Assembly: GCA_020205615.1 (NCBI GenBank)
Contig: CM035162.1
Coordinates: 29,924,681 to 29,988,680, forward strand
Direction of reading: 5' to 3'
Source of the DNA: Panax quinquefolius
Taxonomy: Eukaryota; Streptophyta; Magnoliopsida; Apiales; Araliaceae
DNA length: 64,000 nucleotides
Position 1 is the stretch's first letter. Each line of letters opens with the position of its first letter. Of the stretch, positions 11,754 to 22,859 are shown in pieces. Position numbers and translations under genes: made by a program. The notes under the pieces are model-generated. The model saw nothing but the letters and a program-made list of their open reading frames with translations, was not told the origin of the DNA and did no database searches.

Positions 11754-12930
11754 ATGGCATCGAAAATGTTGAGATAAGCAATGGAGCATAGAGCTGTTGA
11801 TTCTCCATGATCAATAATCGGGACAATATGCAACAGGATGGTGATAATCCTCCTGTAAACAACAACACTGATCAATTGACGAACGACGGTACGTTTAGGA
11901 GCTTTTTAGAATTCATGCAACATCAAAGTGTAAGGCGGCCCTGCTCATAATGCAGAGGAAAACAATGGCAACCCACGGTTGGTCACCGCTAAGCAATTCA
12001 AGGAGCTGGGACCACCAGAGTTTTTGGGAAAGCCAGAACCACTTAAGGCGGAGACGTGGTTAAAGTAGATCACCAAGATATTTGATGTCTTGGGATGCTC
12101 CAAGGAGCAAAAAGTTTCTTTTGCCACCTTTATGTTGCGTGAAGAGGCAGATCACTGGTGGGAATTTGTAAAACGTACCCAGCCTGACGCACTCAAGATG
12201 TCTTGGGAGAAGTTCCAAGAGTTGTTCAATGACAAGTACTTTCCTGAAAGCATTTGTCACATGAAGGAGGTGGAATTTATCAAGTTGGAGCAAAACAACA
12301 TGACCGTGTCGCAGTACGAAGCCAAGTTTGCCGAGTTATCCCGATTTGCATCCCACTTGGTTGATAATGAAGAGAGAATGACGCGGATGTTTTTAAGATG
12401 TTTGAAACCTAAGATACGTCAATATCTTATCTCTCATAAACTATTTTTGTATTCAGATGTTGTTAATAAGGCTCAGTTATTGGAGCGCGATAATGAGTTA
12501 ACCAAACCAAAAAAGAGAGCAGCACCGTACGGTAAAATGATAATACTCTAGGTGATAATAGTTATCAAAGCGTTGACAATAAGCATGGAAGGAATCAACA
12601 TGCCAGAAATGGTAACCACTTCGGTGGTAATCATGGCCAAAACAATAAGAATGGACATTTTAAAAAGAGAAGGTTCAACAATGACGTAAAACGCGTCAAG
12701 ACCAAAGACCCGCTTCAAAGGAAGAAGAACGACCACCGGTCGTATGTTTCAAAAATGAGGCGGGAGGGACACATCCGTCCAAACTGTACGCAACAATCCA
12801 AAACGTGTTTTAATTACGGAAGAGAAGGTCACCTAGCTCGATTTTGTCATATGGTGAAGTCAAGTCCAGCTGGGATAGTGATGCCAAAGGATGTCCCAAA
12901 CAAGCTAAAGCCGGTAGTTTAAGAAAGAGC
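11754..12930 (+). pseudogene. gag: B gag pseudogene (best-preserved gag core)
   Basis: The start ATG at 11754 (ATGGCATCGAAA) is in the same leader context as A and E. The N-terminal part is frameshifted. From 12090 to 12551 a 153-codon frame is open through the retrotransposon gag core: residues 15-30 read FMLREEADHWWEFVKR, then MSWEKFQELFNDKYFPESI and a C-terminal LKPKIRQYLISHK block. Zinc knuckles follow at about 12740-12850; the second is C-F-N-Y...H...C, missing its second cysteine. Length and order match gag of A, D and E. It is broken, but the core is the clearest in the window. Confidence 0.85.
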
Positions 12931-12959
12931 GTTTTTTTTTCGTGACAAGGAACACGAAT

Positions 12960-13357
12960 AAAATTATCACGGGTATGTTAGTCATAAACTCTTGTGAAGT
13001 CTATACAAGTGTTAGATCTGGGTTCTACTCACTCTTTTATTTCACCTAGTTGTGTTCAATGTTTGAAGTTAACTCCGGAGAAGTTAGACTTTGATATATC
13101 TGTTTAAACTCAATTCGGAGAAACCTTCGTTACCTCCACTATTTATAAATCTTGTTCAAATCAACACTTTCACGTTACGTGTTGATCTTGTCTCTTTGAA
13201 AATACTTGCCTTTGATGCGATTTTAGGAATCGATTGGTTAACTACTCATCATGCTTTTCGTAAGGTTGTTAGCTTTTATATTCCTAACCAACCTGTTATG
13301 AGAATTCAAGAAACCAAACCACTAAAGTCAATCATTGTCATATCAAGCCATAAGTAA
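12960..13357 (+). pseudogene. B protease fragment ending at a shared stop
   Basis: Aspartic protease remnant. The active-site region near 13010-13025 reads D-L-G-S rather than DTGS. The frame 13091-13357 covers the C-terminal half (AILGIDWLTTHH block, then VVSFYIPNQP). It ends with SSHK and TAA at 13355-13357. In A and E the protein continues from SSHK into [14 protein letters not shown]. In H and I the same TAA is found at the same junction. Confidence 0.8.
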
Positions 13358-13498
13358 AGAGCCCCGGTCTTTTCGTTGTTGACTTTCTTGTGTGGAATGC
13401 ACCGGAGCCAGACTTTCTGTAGGCGATGTCGTGAATGACGATGGCAAGTTGATAGGTATCAATGTGACGTACTATCCAAGTCTTTGATGAGGGTCACA
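13354..13498 (+). other. Foreign segment captured between protease and RT (B copy)
   Basis: These 145 bases replace about 75 bases present in A, E and G. The 195-bp counterparts are in H (48321-48515) and I (61111-61305). B lacks roughly 55 bases by deletion between two related ggtatc/gtatta...aatgtga repeats. Part of the longer version (ccttaacctcgataaagacctcacaatga) resembles the U5 end of LTR C (about 6205-6260). The rest is unrecognised; one frame (gttggcgatgtc region, 13401-13480) is open but short. Confidence 0.75.
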
Positions 13499-14306
13499 GC
13501 TTTGAATGATATTTCTATTGTTAATAAATTTCCTGACGTATTCTTGAAGTCTTCTTAGCCTACCCCTAGAGCGTGAAATTGAATTTTATATTTCTTCAAC
13601 TAAAACGAACGTATAATGTGCCAAAGACGTTGACTCGAGCTGTTGAAGATTACGATCGTACCATTCAATACCATTGTGGGAAAGCGAATGTGGTAGCTGA
13701 CGTGTTGAGTAGAAGATCGGATGCGTTTACGAGTGCGATGTTGTTAACACAAAGACTCATTTCGTATAACTTACAAGTGATGAAGATAGAGTTAAAGACT
13801 CTAAGGACCCACGTGAAGATAACGAATATATGATTAGAATAGACTTGAATCGATAAAGTTAAAGCTACTCAAGCTACATACTCAGAGCTGATGAATGTGA
13901 AGAAGAAGAAGGTTCAAGAGGGCGTTATTCTAGAAGCAAGAATCGATCAAGAGAGGAAATCTCAACACTCGATTTAATTTGCCCATTTGAAATCTTTGAT
14001 CGATTAGGAACTATGGCTTATAGACTCGTTTTACCGCCAAGTATGTCGCGTATTCATAACATTTTTAACGTATCGATGTTACGTAAATATGTGGACGACC
14101 CGAACCACATTATTAATTTAGAACCAGACGAGATAGCAGAAGATTTAACGTATGAGGATATACGTGTTAACATCTTGGATAAGAAGGATCATATTCGACG
14201 CACAAAGGTTATACCTCAAGAGTTAGAATTTGAAGTGAAGTCAAGGTATCCTCACCTCTTCGACATACCAGAATGCGTCACGTAAATTTCGAGGCTTAAA
14301 TTTCAT
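13499..14306 (+). pseudogene. pol: B pol remnant (RT start, RNase H end, integrase tail)
   Basis: The first about 95 bases match the RT N-terminus ([13 protein letters not shown]). The sequence then jumps near 13590 into RNase H (tttcttcaac..., DYDRTIQYHCGKANVVADVLSRR at 13645-13730), skipping the RT catalytic core. After an RNase H-integrase linker (about 13840-13960) it jumps again to the integrase C-terminus (14013-14285, MAYRLVLPPSMSRIHNIF to SRYPHLFDIPE). The VKVLW..H segment found in A and E is deleted. No catalytic domain remains. Confidence 0.85.
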
Positions 14307-14318
14307 AAGGAGGGAGAT
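14307..14318 (+). other. Polypurine tract of B
   Basis: AAGGAGGGAGAT directly before the 3' LTR start TGTGAG; primer for plus-strand synthesis. Confidence 0.85.
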
Positions 14319-15104
14319 TGTGAGACCCCAGATTTTATGAATAAAGATTTAATTTTTCAAAATATTTTTTTTAATATTATGGTGTGGATTTGAGATAATG
14401 TTATAGTTATGGGTAGTATTTATAAATTTTGCAAAGTATGCAAGTTGTCATATTATATTCGATTGGTCGGGAAATATTTTATCAGGGAATATTCGTGCAA
14501 CGGAACAATCATTGGTGGACCCCAGAAACAAAATTATTATTCGATTGAGAAAACGACAAAAATATTTTATGAAAATAACTACGGAAGTTTTACTGATTAT
14601 CTTTGTTGAACTACTCGGTAGTAAAAGTAAAGAATACGATGTCACTCGTGTATTAGTTGCATAGTAAGCTTTTACGGAATTGATTATTGATGCTTACGTG
14701 ATAAGTCATATCGGTTTTGTTTTATTGGTATTATTAATGTAATAAAAAATAGAATACTTTTATAAAGTTATTCTATAAATAGAATATATTATATTTTATT
14801 ATGCATAGTGTTGCATAGTACTGTGATATAGTTTTTTGCATAATAAAATCTTTTTATATAAAATGAATACTTTTATAAAGTTATACATTTTATTGTATAA
14901 CAATAATTAGAATATATTATATTTTTTATTATGCATAGTATTTATATAGTAAGTAAAATCTTTTATAAAGTTATTCGTTTTATTAGATTATAAATAGAAT
15001 ATATTATATTTTATTTAAAAGATTTTGCTTTAAATATGGACCGTCAGATTAAAGTAAATCAATCTGGACCGTTCATGAGTTAGTTATTATGCGATCTATT
15101 TTTC

Positions 15105-15112
15105 TATAAATA
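15105..15112 (+). promoter_or_regulatory. TATA box of B 3' LTR
   Basis: TATAAATA followed by gaagctcattccttcatt, aligned with 9806 in the 5' LTR. Confidence 0.7.
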
Positions 15113-15299
15113 GAAGCTCATTCCTTCATTATTTCTTACTTAATTCTTTGAAACTCTAGAGAGATAAACTATAGAGAGAAAGAAGAAAAGTATTCTCGCT
15201 TACTTCACTACTTCTATATCCAAAGACTCTTCTTTCTAAGGTAGGGAATATTATTTGTTGTACTCGTAAGGGTGTTATTCTTTTGTATTCATGAAGAGA

Positions 15300-15845
15300 A
15301 CTTATGTTATTCCATTCTTTATTATTACATTGGAATAACTTTATACGCTGCTACCCTATACTTGGTGACATTCTCCTATTATTTCATCTTTATTATTACG
15401 TTAGAATATCACGTATGCATGCGTTTTCTTTTACGGACCGATTCATCTTTATTATTACGTTGAAATATCCCGTCTCATGCTTTTTTACGCTTTAACTCGG
15501 TTCCATCTTTATTATTATTACATTGGAATATCATTCACATGCGTTTTACGCCGGACCGGTTCCGTTTTTTATTATTATTACGTTGGAATATCCTCTCATG
15601 CGTATTTTACGCCGGACCGATTTAAAATCCTTATTAGTATTTCATTGGAATAACTGTCACATGCAAGTACCGCATGCATGGTGATTTCTTTTGTTATTCC
15701 ATTCTTTATTATTCTGTTGGAACATCCTGTCGGTGCGAATTTTGCTTGACCTGGTTCCGTTATTTAGTATTCTGTTGGAATAACCTGTCTATGTGAAGTA
15801 CCGCATGCATGGTGATTTCTTTTGTTATTCCATTCTTTATTATAC
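15300..15845 (+). repeat. Hairpin array in B 3' LTR
   Basis: The first unit has a perfect 9-bp stem: GTTATTCCA at 15306-15314 and TGGAATAAC at 15331-15339 with a 16-nt loop. Further units near 15430-15840 are more degenerate; several keep TGGAATA and gcatgcatggtgatttc. Confidence 0.75.
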
Positions 15846-16938
15846 TCAGTTGGTTAAAGTTTTGACTTCTATACTCCATGAAATTAATGGAATATCCTTG
15901 ATAATTGCGTTTCATCCAGTATCTTTTCATGGAAATATTCTTCTGAGCATTCTTGAATTTTACTCTACAAAGCAGTATCATGTTGACAATTTGGACGTTA
16001 TTGGTTCTTGGACAAATTAATTCTTGAACTTGTTTTATTGAATTCTTATATCATTGTCATCATCCTCATGTTTATATTTTTTTGAAAGTTATATGTGGCC
16101 TGTAGTGCATAGATGGACTTAGTATGATTATGACCAGGGATTATTCGGTGTACTCATAACCGTAATGTTATAAATGATGTGGAAAAAGTCTTCATTGGCC
16201 CGTAGTGCATTGATGGACAGTTTTTGGTATGATTATGGCTATGGATTCTCTTTGGTCAGTAGTGCAAAGATGAATTGTTTTATGGCATGATCAAGACCAT
16301 TGATGAAAACATAATTATCTTTAGCCAAGTAGTGCATGGATAATTCGTGGTCGTGATCTTAAAGAATATCCTTGGCACAGTAGTGCGGGGATGATTTGAT
16401 GATGTGGATTATTTATTGTCGAGTCTCAAATGATAAAAGTCATGAAAAACCTTTTAAATCATAGAAGATAGTAGATTTTATTCTCTACTTGACTCTTTTA
16501 ATGGATTGCTTATTCCGCTGCAGTTAAACTTAATGTTTGTTATATTGTATTAGTTTAACACTGTTTAAGGCTAATGATAATTTATTCTGCATTATCTTAG
16601 TCATAATATTTCTTATTGGGCTAGTTGAGCTCACCCTTTCTTTCACTGTTCTCTTCAGGAATGAGAACGTAGCGGGGACTAGTCGGGGAACAGAGTGATG
16701 GTCCTAGATGGTGCATTAGTAGTCCTCATTATTCTGTGAAATAGTGTGATAATAAATGTAATGAGGTCTCCATTGAGTTTGTATACTCTCTAGAGGACAG
16801 TATTTGTATTAAAACTCACAACCTATGTTTTATCGTATTTTACACGACTGTTGTATAATTAAGTTTGTATTTGAATTCTGTACCATGTATTTGGCGACTC
16901 AAGATGGGTGATGTATACCTAATTTTGGGGGCGTCACA

Positions 16939-16943
16939 GTTAG
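16939..16943. repeat. Right target-site duplication of B
   Basis: gttag immediately after B's 3' LTR; partner attag at 5552-5556. Confidence 0.65.
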
Positions 16944-17065
16944 GGGAGTTGGTGCAAGATTGATAATACTTATAGGACTAAATTAAAAAGGAAAGAAAAG
17001 TTGGAGGTATTGTACTATAATATTTCGAGCCCCAAAAACGTGCAATTATCGAAACTATATTTTCC

Positions 17066-17073
17066 TATAAATA
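17066..17073 (+). promoter_or_regulatory. TATA box of A 3' LTR
   Basis: TATAAATA then gaagctcattcttccttcat and an agagagaaattatagagag leader. Confidence 0.7.
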
Positions 17074-17239
17074 GAAGCTCATTCTTCCTTCATTTCTCAC
17101 AAATTCACAAAAGCTTTAGAGCAATTATTATAGAGAGAAATTATAGAGAGAAAGAAGAAGAGAAGTCTGCTACTTCACTATTCCAGATCCGCTTTTTTCT
17201 AAGGTAAGGGTATTATTTCTTTCTTTCGTCTTCATGAAG

Positions 17240-17650
17240 AGAACTTCGTTATTTCATTCTTTATTATTATGTTGGAATAACTTTTCTATGTAAATCACAT
17301 ATACATGGTGAAATTCTTCATTATTCCATTCTTTATTATTATGTTGGAATAACTTTGTCATATGCTAAACCGCATATACATGGTGAAATTCTTACATTAT
17401 TCCATTCTTTATTATTCATTGGAACATCGATAATATGCATGCGTTATGCATGACCTGGTTTCGTTATTTATTATTCTGTTGGAACATCTTGTCTGTGCGT
17501 TTAAGCATGACCTGGTTTTGTTGTTTATTATTCTGTTGGAATATCCTATCAGTGCGTTTACGCATGACCTGGTTCCATTATGTATTATTCTATTGGAATA
17601 ACCTGTCTGTGCAGTCTATCGCATGTCTGGTGATTTCTTTTGTTATTCCA
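17240..17650 (+). repeat. Hairpin array in A 3' LTR
   Basis: About seven units of roughly 60 bp. The second has TTATTCCA (17321-17328) and TGGAATAA (17345-17352) around ttctttattattatgt. Later units alternate with gcatgacctggtttcg and gcatgtctggtgatttc spacers. It starts about 170 bp downstream of the TATA box. Confidence 0.75.
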
Positions 17651-18703
17651 TTCTTTATTATACTCAGTTGGTTAACGTTTTGACTTCTATACTCCATGAA
17701 ATTAGTGGAATATCCTTGATATTTCAAGGCTTCATCCAAAGATCTTTTCATGGAAATATTCTTCCGAGCATTCTTGAATTTTACTCTAGCAAAGCGATAT
17801 CATATTGACAATTTGGATATTATTGAATTCTAGATAAATTAATTCTTGAACTTGTTTTATTGAATTCTTATATCATTGTCATCATCCTCATGTTTATATT
17901 ATGTTGAAAGTCATACGTGGGCTCAGTAGTGCATAGATGGACTTGGTATGATTATGAATCGAGGATTATTCGGTATAATCATGACCGTAATATTACAAAT
18001 GATATGGTAAAAGTCCTCATTGGCCCGTAGTGCATTGATGGACATTTGTTGGCATGATCATGACCATTAATGAATACACGAATATCCTTGGCCCGTAGTG
18101 CATGGATAATTTGTGGTCATGATACTAAAGAATATCCTTGGTCGTAGTGCAGGGGTGATTCGATGATCTGGATTATTTATTAAGTTGAGTCTCAGCGATA
18201 AAAGTGATGCAAAACCTTTTAAATCATAAAAGATAGTAGATTTTATTCTCTACTTGACTCTTTTAATGGATTGTTTGTTCCGTTGCAGTTAAACTTGATG
18301 GTTGTTATATTATATCAGTTTAACACTGATAAAGGCTAATGATAATTTATTCTGCATTATCTTAGTCATAATATTTCTTACTGGGCTAGTTGAACTCACC
18401 CTTTCTTTCACTGTTTTCTTCAGGAAATGAGAACGTAGTCGGAATTCAATGGGAACGAGAGTGATGATCCAGATGATAGCATTAGTAGTCCTCACTATTC
18501 TGTTAAATAGTGTGATAATAAATATAATGAGGACTCCATTGAGTTTGTATATTGTCTAGATGACAATATTCTTATTAAAAACTCTTAGATTATATTTTGT
18601 CGTATTTTACACGACTGTTGTATAATTAAGTTTTATTTGAATTTTGTATCATGTATTTGGCGACTCAGAATAGGTGATGTATACCTATTTTGGGGGCGTC
18701 ACA

Positions 18704-19000
18704 TTATGCTTAATTCCGACGAAATATTCAGTCGGAAATTTAGTCGGATATAAGCACATGGAAATTAATTCCGTCGAACTTTCAATCGGATAGCTATTCT
18801 CGACCGAACTAAACTCGACGGAATTTTCGAGTCGACATTAAGCTATTATCGATTGAATTGTATCCGTCGATAATATTATGTCGAGGCTAAACCTGTCACG
18901 TGGCATCTCGTAAAAAATAGGAGAGGCTTAATTTCGACAGAATTCCATCGAGGATATACTTATTTCGTTGAGGTTAACCTTTTTTTTAACATTTATTTTT
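18704..19000. repeat. TCGACGGAA-type subterminal repeat region (possible CACTA remnant)
   Basis: About ten short degenerate repeats in both orientations (aattccgacgaaa, aattccgtcgaac, ctcgacggaattttc, gtatccgtcgat and similar). Clusters of CCGACGGAA-like motifs are typical of the subterminal ends of plant CACTA (En/Spm) transposons. No CACTA terminus is visible; A's LTR abuts it at 18703. The family call is inference. Confidence 0.4.
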
Positions 19001-19535
19001 TTTGGGAATATCAAGGGTAATAACCCACATTTTGTACCTGTAAACCTTTTTTTTTCTTTTCCCAACAGCACATAAAACATAACTATAATCCAAGGCCAAA
19101 TACCAAAGCCAACAATAATAATATTTCCAAGGCCAACATGAATATGAATTACCAAGGCTAACATGAATATGACATTAAACTAAAGTTCTAATCAACTAAA
19201 GTATATCAAATATACATTTAAACTAACGTAAATATATATGTCAAACTAAAGTAATGATAATTAAAAGCTACAATACGTCAAATATCAACTAAACTATATA
19301 AATTTACATCACATTAAGCTAAAAGCTAAAGTAAATATGTACAAATCATCTACAAGACTAAGTCACGGGCCATAAATCGTTCAACCGCCAAAGATCGCTA
19401 TCCCGCTCAAATCACCAAATACCATCACAATATAATGTAACTCATTAGTCAATATATATAATATAGTTAAAGATAACTAAATGAAAATTAAATAACATAC
19501 ATAATATATATTTGAATTTAAAACGAATAGTATAC
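19001..19535. other. AT-rich non-LTR stretch, no gene recognised
   Basis: Contains degenerate repeats aaggccaacatgaatatga (about 19090-19170) and ctaaagtaaatat / aactaaag motifs (19180-19350). It is unlike every LTR in the window. It could be the intron and 3' end of the element whose possible exon lies at 19536-19707. Confidence 0.4.
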
Positions 19536-19707
19536 CTGAGTAGTCCAGGGCTGACTCAGCATCGGCCCAAACGCGTCCATAAATAAGGTAACCACCATTC
19601 GAACAATCTCATCGCGTATCGCGACGAACTGCTCCAGAGGGATATCCATACTATCGGCGGTGGCTTTGTTTACGCAACGTCTTGCATGCAAGTCGATGGA
19701 GGCGAGA
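19536..19707 (-). pseudogene. Possible exon of a transposon-associated protein
   Basis: On the - strand about 57 codons are open. They include a DIPLEQFVAIRDEIVRMV stretch followed by LFMDAFGPMLSQPW. The frame ends in CAG followed by GTATAC, a good 5' splice donor at 19535. A possible AG acceptor (gcaatag) precedes it near 19708. GC content and codon texture are clearly higher than in the surroundings. The position upstream of TCGACGGAA repeats would fit the C-terminal exon of a CACTA accessory protein. I do not recognise the protein; the exon call is inference. Confidence 0.35.
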
Positions 19708-19744
19708 AACTATTGCAGGTGTCCCTGACGACGTGTATCACTTA

Positions 19745-20066
19745 TGGACGCCCCAAAATATGTATACATCACCCATCTTGAGTCGCCAAATACATGGTAC
19801 AGAATTTAAATACAAACTTCTTTTATACAGTACGACAAAACTTAGCAAAGAGTTTCAACACGGATAATGTCTCGTAGAGAGTATCCAAACTCAAATAAAG
19901 TCCTTATTACAATTATTATTACACTATTTCACTGAATAGTGAGAACTACTAATCCAAACATCTGGACTGTCACTCCGTTCCCCGACTAGTCCCAGTTATA
20001 TTATCATTTCCTGAAGAGAACAATGAAAACAAAGGATGAGCACAACTAGCCCAGTAAGAAATATGA
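19745..20066 (-). repeat. Element K: LTR fragment
   Basis: Begins GACGCCCCAAAATATGTATACATCA, the reverse of the shared LTR 3' end, and runs through the gttccccgactagtccc and gagcacaactagcccagtaag blocks. It stops at 20066 where the D/E structure starts with TGTGACGTCCCC. The remainder is outside the window or deleted. Confidence 0.75.
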
Positions 20067-20775
20067 TGTGACGTCCCCAAAATAGGTATACATCACCTAT
20101 TCTGAGTCGCCAAATATATGGTACAGAATACAAATACATCCTTAAATATACAACATGAGTTGTGAGTTTTAATACAAATATTGTTTTCTAGACAGTATTC
20201 AAACTCAAAATAAGTCCACAATACATTTATTATCACACTATTTCATAGAATAGTGAGGACTACTAATGCTATCATCTGGACCGTCACTCCGTTCCCCGAC
20301 TAGTCCCTGCTAAATTCTCATTTCCTGAAGAGAACAATGAAAGCAAAAGGGTGAGCTCAACTAGCCCAGTAAGAAATATTACGACTAAGATAATGCAGAA
20401 AAAAATTATCATTAGCCTTCAACAGTGTTAAACTGATAAAATATAACAAACATCAAGTTTAACTGCAGCGGAACAAGCAATCCATTAGAAGAGTCAAGTA
20501 GAGAATAAAATCTACTATCTTTTATGATTTAAAAGATTTTTCATCACTTTTATTGCTGAGACTCCGCTTAATAAATAATCCACATCATCCCTGCACTACG
20601 GCCACAGATATTCATTAGTATCACGACCACAAATTATCCATGCACTACGGGCAAGGATATTCGTGTATTCATCAATGGTCATGACCATGCCAACAATTGT
20701 CCATCAATGCACTACGAGCCAATGAGGACTTTTACCACATCATTTGTAACATTACGGTCATGATTATACCGATTA
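20067..20775 (-). repeat. D terminal LTR fragment
   Basis: Matches 21844-22555 of the complete LTR from TGTGACG to catgattataccgatta, then switches abruptly to gag. It keeps only the U5 side, with no TATA box or hairpin array. Confidence 0.8.
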
Positions 20776-21656
20776 TTTTGGTCCTGATTACCACCGAAGT
20801 GGTTACCATTTCTGGCCTATTGATTCCCTCCACGCTTGTTGTCACCACTTTGATGACTGCTCTCACTGGTATTATCATTTTGCCGGTTGCTTTCTCTTGG
20901 TTGTGTTGACTCGTTATCGCGCTCCAATAACTGAGCCCTATTTACAACATTTGAATACAAACACAGTTTATGAGAAATTAGATATTGACGTATCTCGGGT
21001 TTCAAACCTCTTAGAAACATCTGCGTCATTCTTCCCTCATTGTCAACCAAGTGAGACACAAACCGGGACAACTCGGCAAACTTAGCTTCGTACTGCGACA
21101 CGGTCATATTGTTCTGCTCTAACTTGATGAACTCTACCTCTTTAATGTGACGAATACTTTCGGGAAAGTACTTGTCATTGAATAGTTCTTGGAACTTCTC
21201 CCAAGACATCTTCAGTGCGGCAGGTTGAGTACGCTTTACCGATTCTCACCAGTAATCTGCCTCTTCTTCTAATATAAAAGTGGCAAAGGGAACCTTTTGC
21301 TCCTCGGAGCATCCCAAGACATCAAATATCTTGGTGATCTGCTTTATCCACGTCTCCGCCTTAAGTGGTTTTGGTTCTCCAATAAACTCCGGTGGTCCCA
21401 GCTCCTTGAACTGTTTAGCGGTGACCGTCCGAGAGTTGCCAGTGTTTTCACCTGTATTTTAGACAGGAGTCTCTCTTGCCTAATGTTGTAAGAATTACAG
21501 AAAGCTCCTAAACATTCCGTCGTTCGCCATTTGATCGGTGTTGTTGTTCACCTGAGAATTATTGCCTTCTTGATGCACATTATCCTGGGTGTTGATTTAT
21601 GGTGACTCAACGGTCTCCTGTGCTCCATTGATATTCACAACATTCTTGGATGACAT
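20776..21656 (-). pseudogene. gag: D gag pseudogene, 3' truncated
   Basis: The start ATG is at 21656 (MSSK, cf. MTSE in A and E), after the GGCAGTATCTGAAA leader end. An open stretch 21209-20817 covers the core (MSWEKFQELFNDKYFPESIR, NMTVSQYEAKFAELSRF, LKPEIRQYLISHKLCLYS). The sequence then reads into the basic glutamine/asparagine-rich linker and ends before the zinc knuckles. A nonsense change and frameshifts lie in the N-terminal third. It is fused to mid-LTR sequence at about 20775, so all of pol, the polypurine tract and half an LTR are lost. Confidence 0.85.
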
Positions 21657-21829
21657 TTTCAGATACTGCCACAAAACAAGGGTTAATTGACATGTAACAT
21701 ATTATCACTATACTTTGACCGACCAATTAAATACCAAATAAACTTAGATAGGTCATACTAGCGATGGAATTCCCCGTCTCTCCCCTCCTAGTTCTAGTCT
21801 CACATCTTAGTCAGGGATCATATTCCTAA

Positions 21830-21841
21830 GCTTTGATACCA
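21830..21841 (-). other. Primer binding site of D
   Basis: gctttgatacca on the + strand, i.e. TGGTATCAAAGC in element sense, two bases from the LTR end at 21844; identical to A's site. Confidence 0.82.
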
Positions 21842-22859
21842 ACTGTGACGCCCCCAAAATAGGTATACATCACCTATTCTGAGTCGCCAAATATATGGTA
21901 CAGAATACAAATACAACCTTAAATATATAATACGAAAGTGTGAGTTTTAATACAAATATTATTTTCTAGACAGTATTCAAACTCAAAATAAGTCCTCAAT
22001 ACATTTATTATCACATTATTTCATAGAATAGTGAGGACTACTAATGCTATCATCTGGACCGTCACTCCATTCCCCGATTAGTCCCTGCTACGTTCTCATT
22101 TCCTGAAGAGAACAATGAAAGCAAAAGGGTGAGCTCAACTAGCCCAGTAAGAAATATTACGACTAAGATAATGTAGAAAAAATATTATCATTAGCCTTCA
22201 ACAGTGTTAAACTGATAAAATATAACAAACATCAAGTTTAACTGTAGTGAAACAAGCAATCCATTAGAAGAGTCAAGTAGAGAATAAAATCTACTATCTT
22301 TTATGATTTAAAAGGTTTTTCATCACTTTTATCGCTGAGACTCGGCTTAATAAATAATCCACATCATCCCTGCACTACGGCCAAGGATATTCATTAGTAT
22401 CACGACCACAAATTATCCATGCACTACGGGCCAAGGATATTCGTGTATTCATCAATGGTCATAATCATGCCAACAACTGTCCACTAATGCACTATGGGCC
22501 AATGAGGACTTTTACCACATCATTTGTAACATTACGATCATGATTATACCGATTAATCCCTGGTCATAATCATACCAAGTCCATCTATGCTTTACAGGCC
22601 ACAGATGACTTTCAACATAATATAAACATGAGGATGATGACAGTGATATAAGAATTCAATAAAACAAGTTCAAAAATTAATTTATCCAGGAACCAATAAC
22701 GTCCAAATTGTCAACATGATACTTCTTTGTGGAGTAAAATTCAAGAATGCTCGGAAGAATATTTCCATGAAAAGATCTTTGGATGAAGTGCAAATATCAA
22801 GGATATTCCACTATTTTCATGGAGTATAAGTCAAAACTTTAACCAACCGAGTATAATAA

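Larger units (their letters stand above)
5557..16938 (+). mobile_element. Element B: complete LTR element, internally deleted, nested in A's 3' LTR
   Basis: Both LTR ends are visible (TGTGAG at 5557 and 14319; TCACA at 11566 and 16938). The flanks are attag (5552-5556) and gttag (16939-16943), a 4/5 target duplication. The internal region is only 2.75 kb: gag and protease are present, most of RT and the integrase core are missing. It is therefore a non-autonomous derivative. Solo LTR C interrupts its 5' LTR. Confidence 0.87.
14319..16938 (+). repeat. B 3' LTR (complete, 2620 bp)
   Basis: TGTGAGACCCC to GGGGGCGTCACA with no nested insertion, so it is the reference for the B-type LTR. In order: U3 with GCATAGT repeats (14800-14950), the motif atatggaccgtcagatt (15036-15052), TATA, hairpin array (15300-15845), a gtagtgcat / tatgattatg repeat region (16090-16400), a gctagttgagctcaccctttc block (16620) and the conserved U5 end. 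Confidence 0.88.
16939..18703 (+). repeat. A 3' LTR, second part
   Basis: Continues A's LTR after B. It includes the TATA box, a hairpin array (17240-17650), the gtagtgcat / tatgattatga repeats (17920-18160), the gctagttgaactcaccctttc block and the U5 end tgtatttggcgactcagaatagg...GGGGGCGTCACA at 18703. The sequence after it is unrelated. Confidence 0.85.

Noticed and set aside
19682..19867. 61-codon + strand frame
   Set aside because: It spans the boundary between the non-LTR island and LTR K, so it is a chance join.
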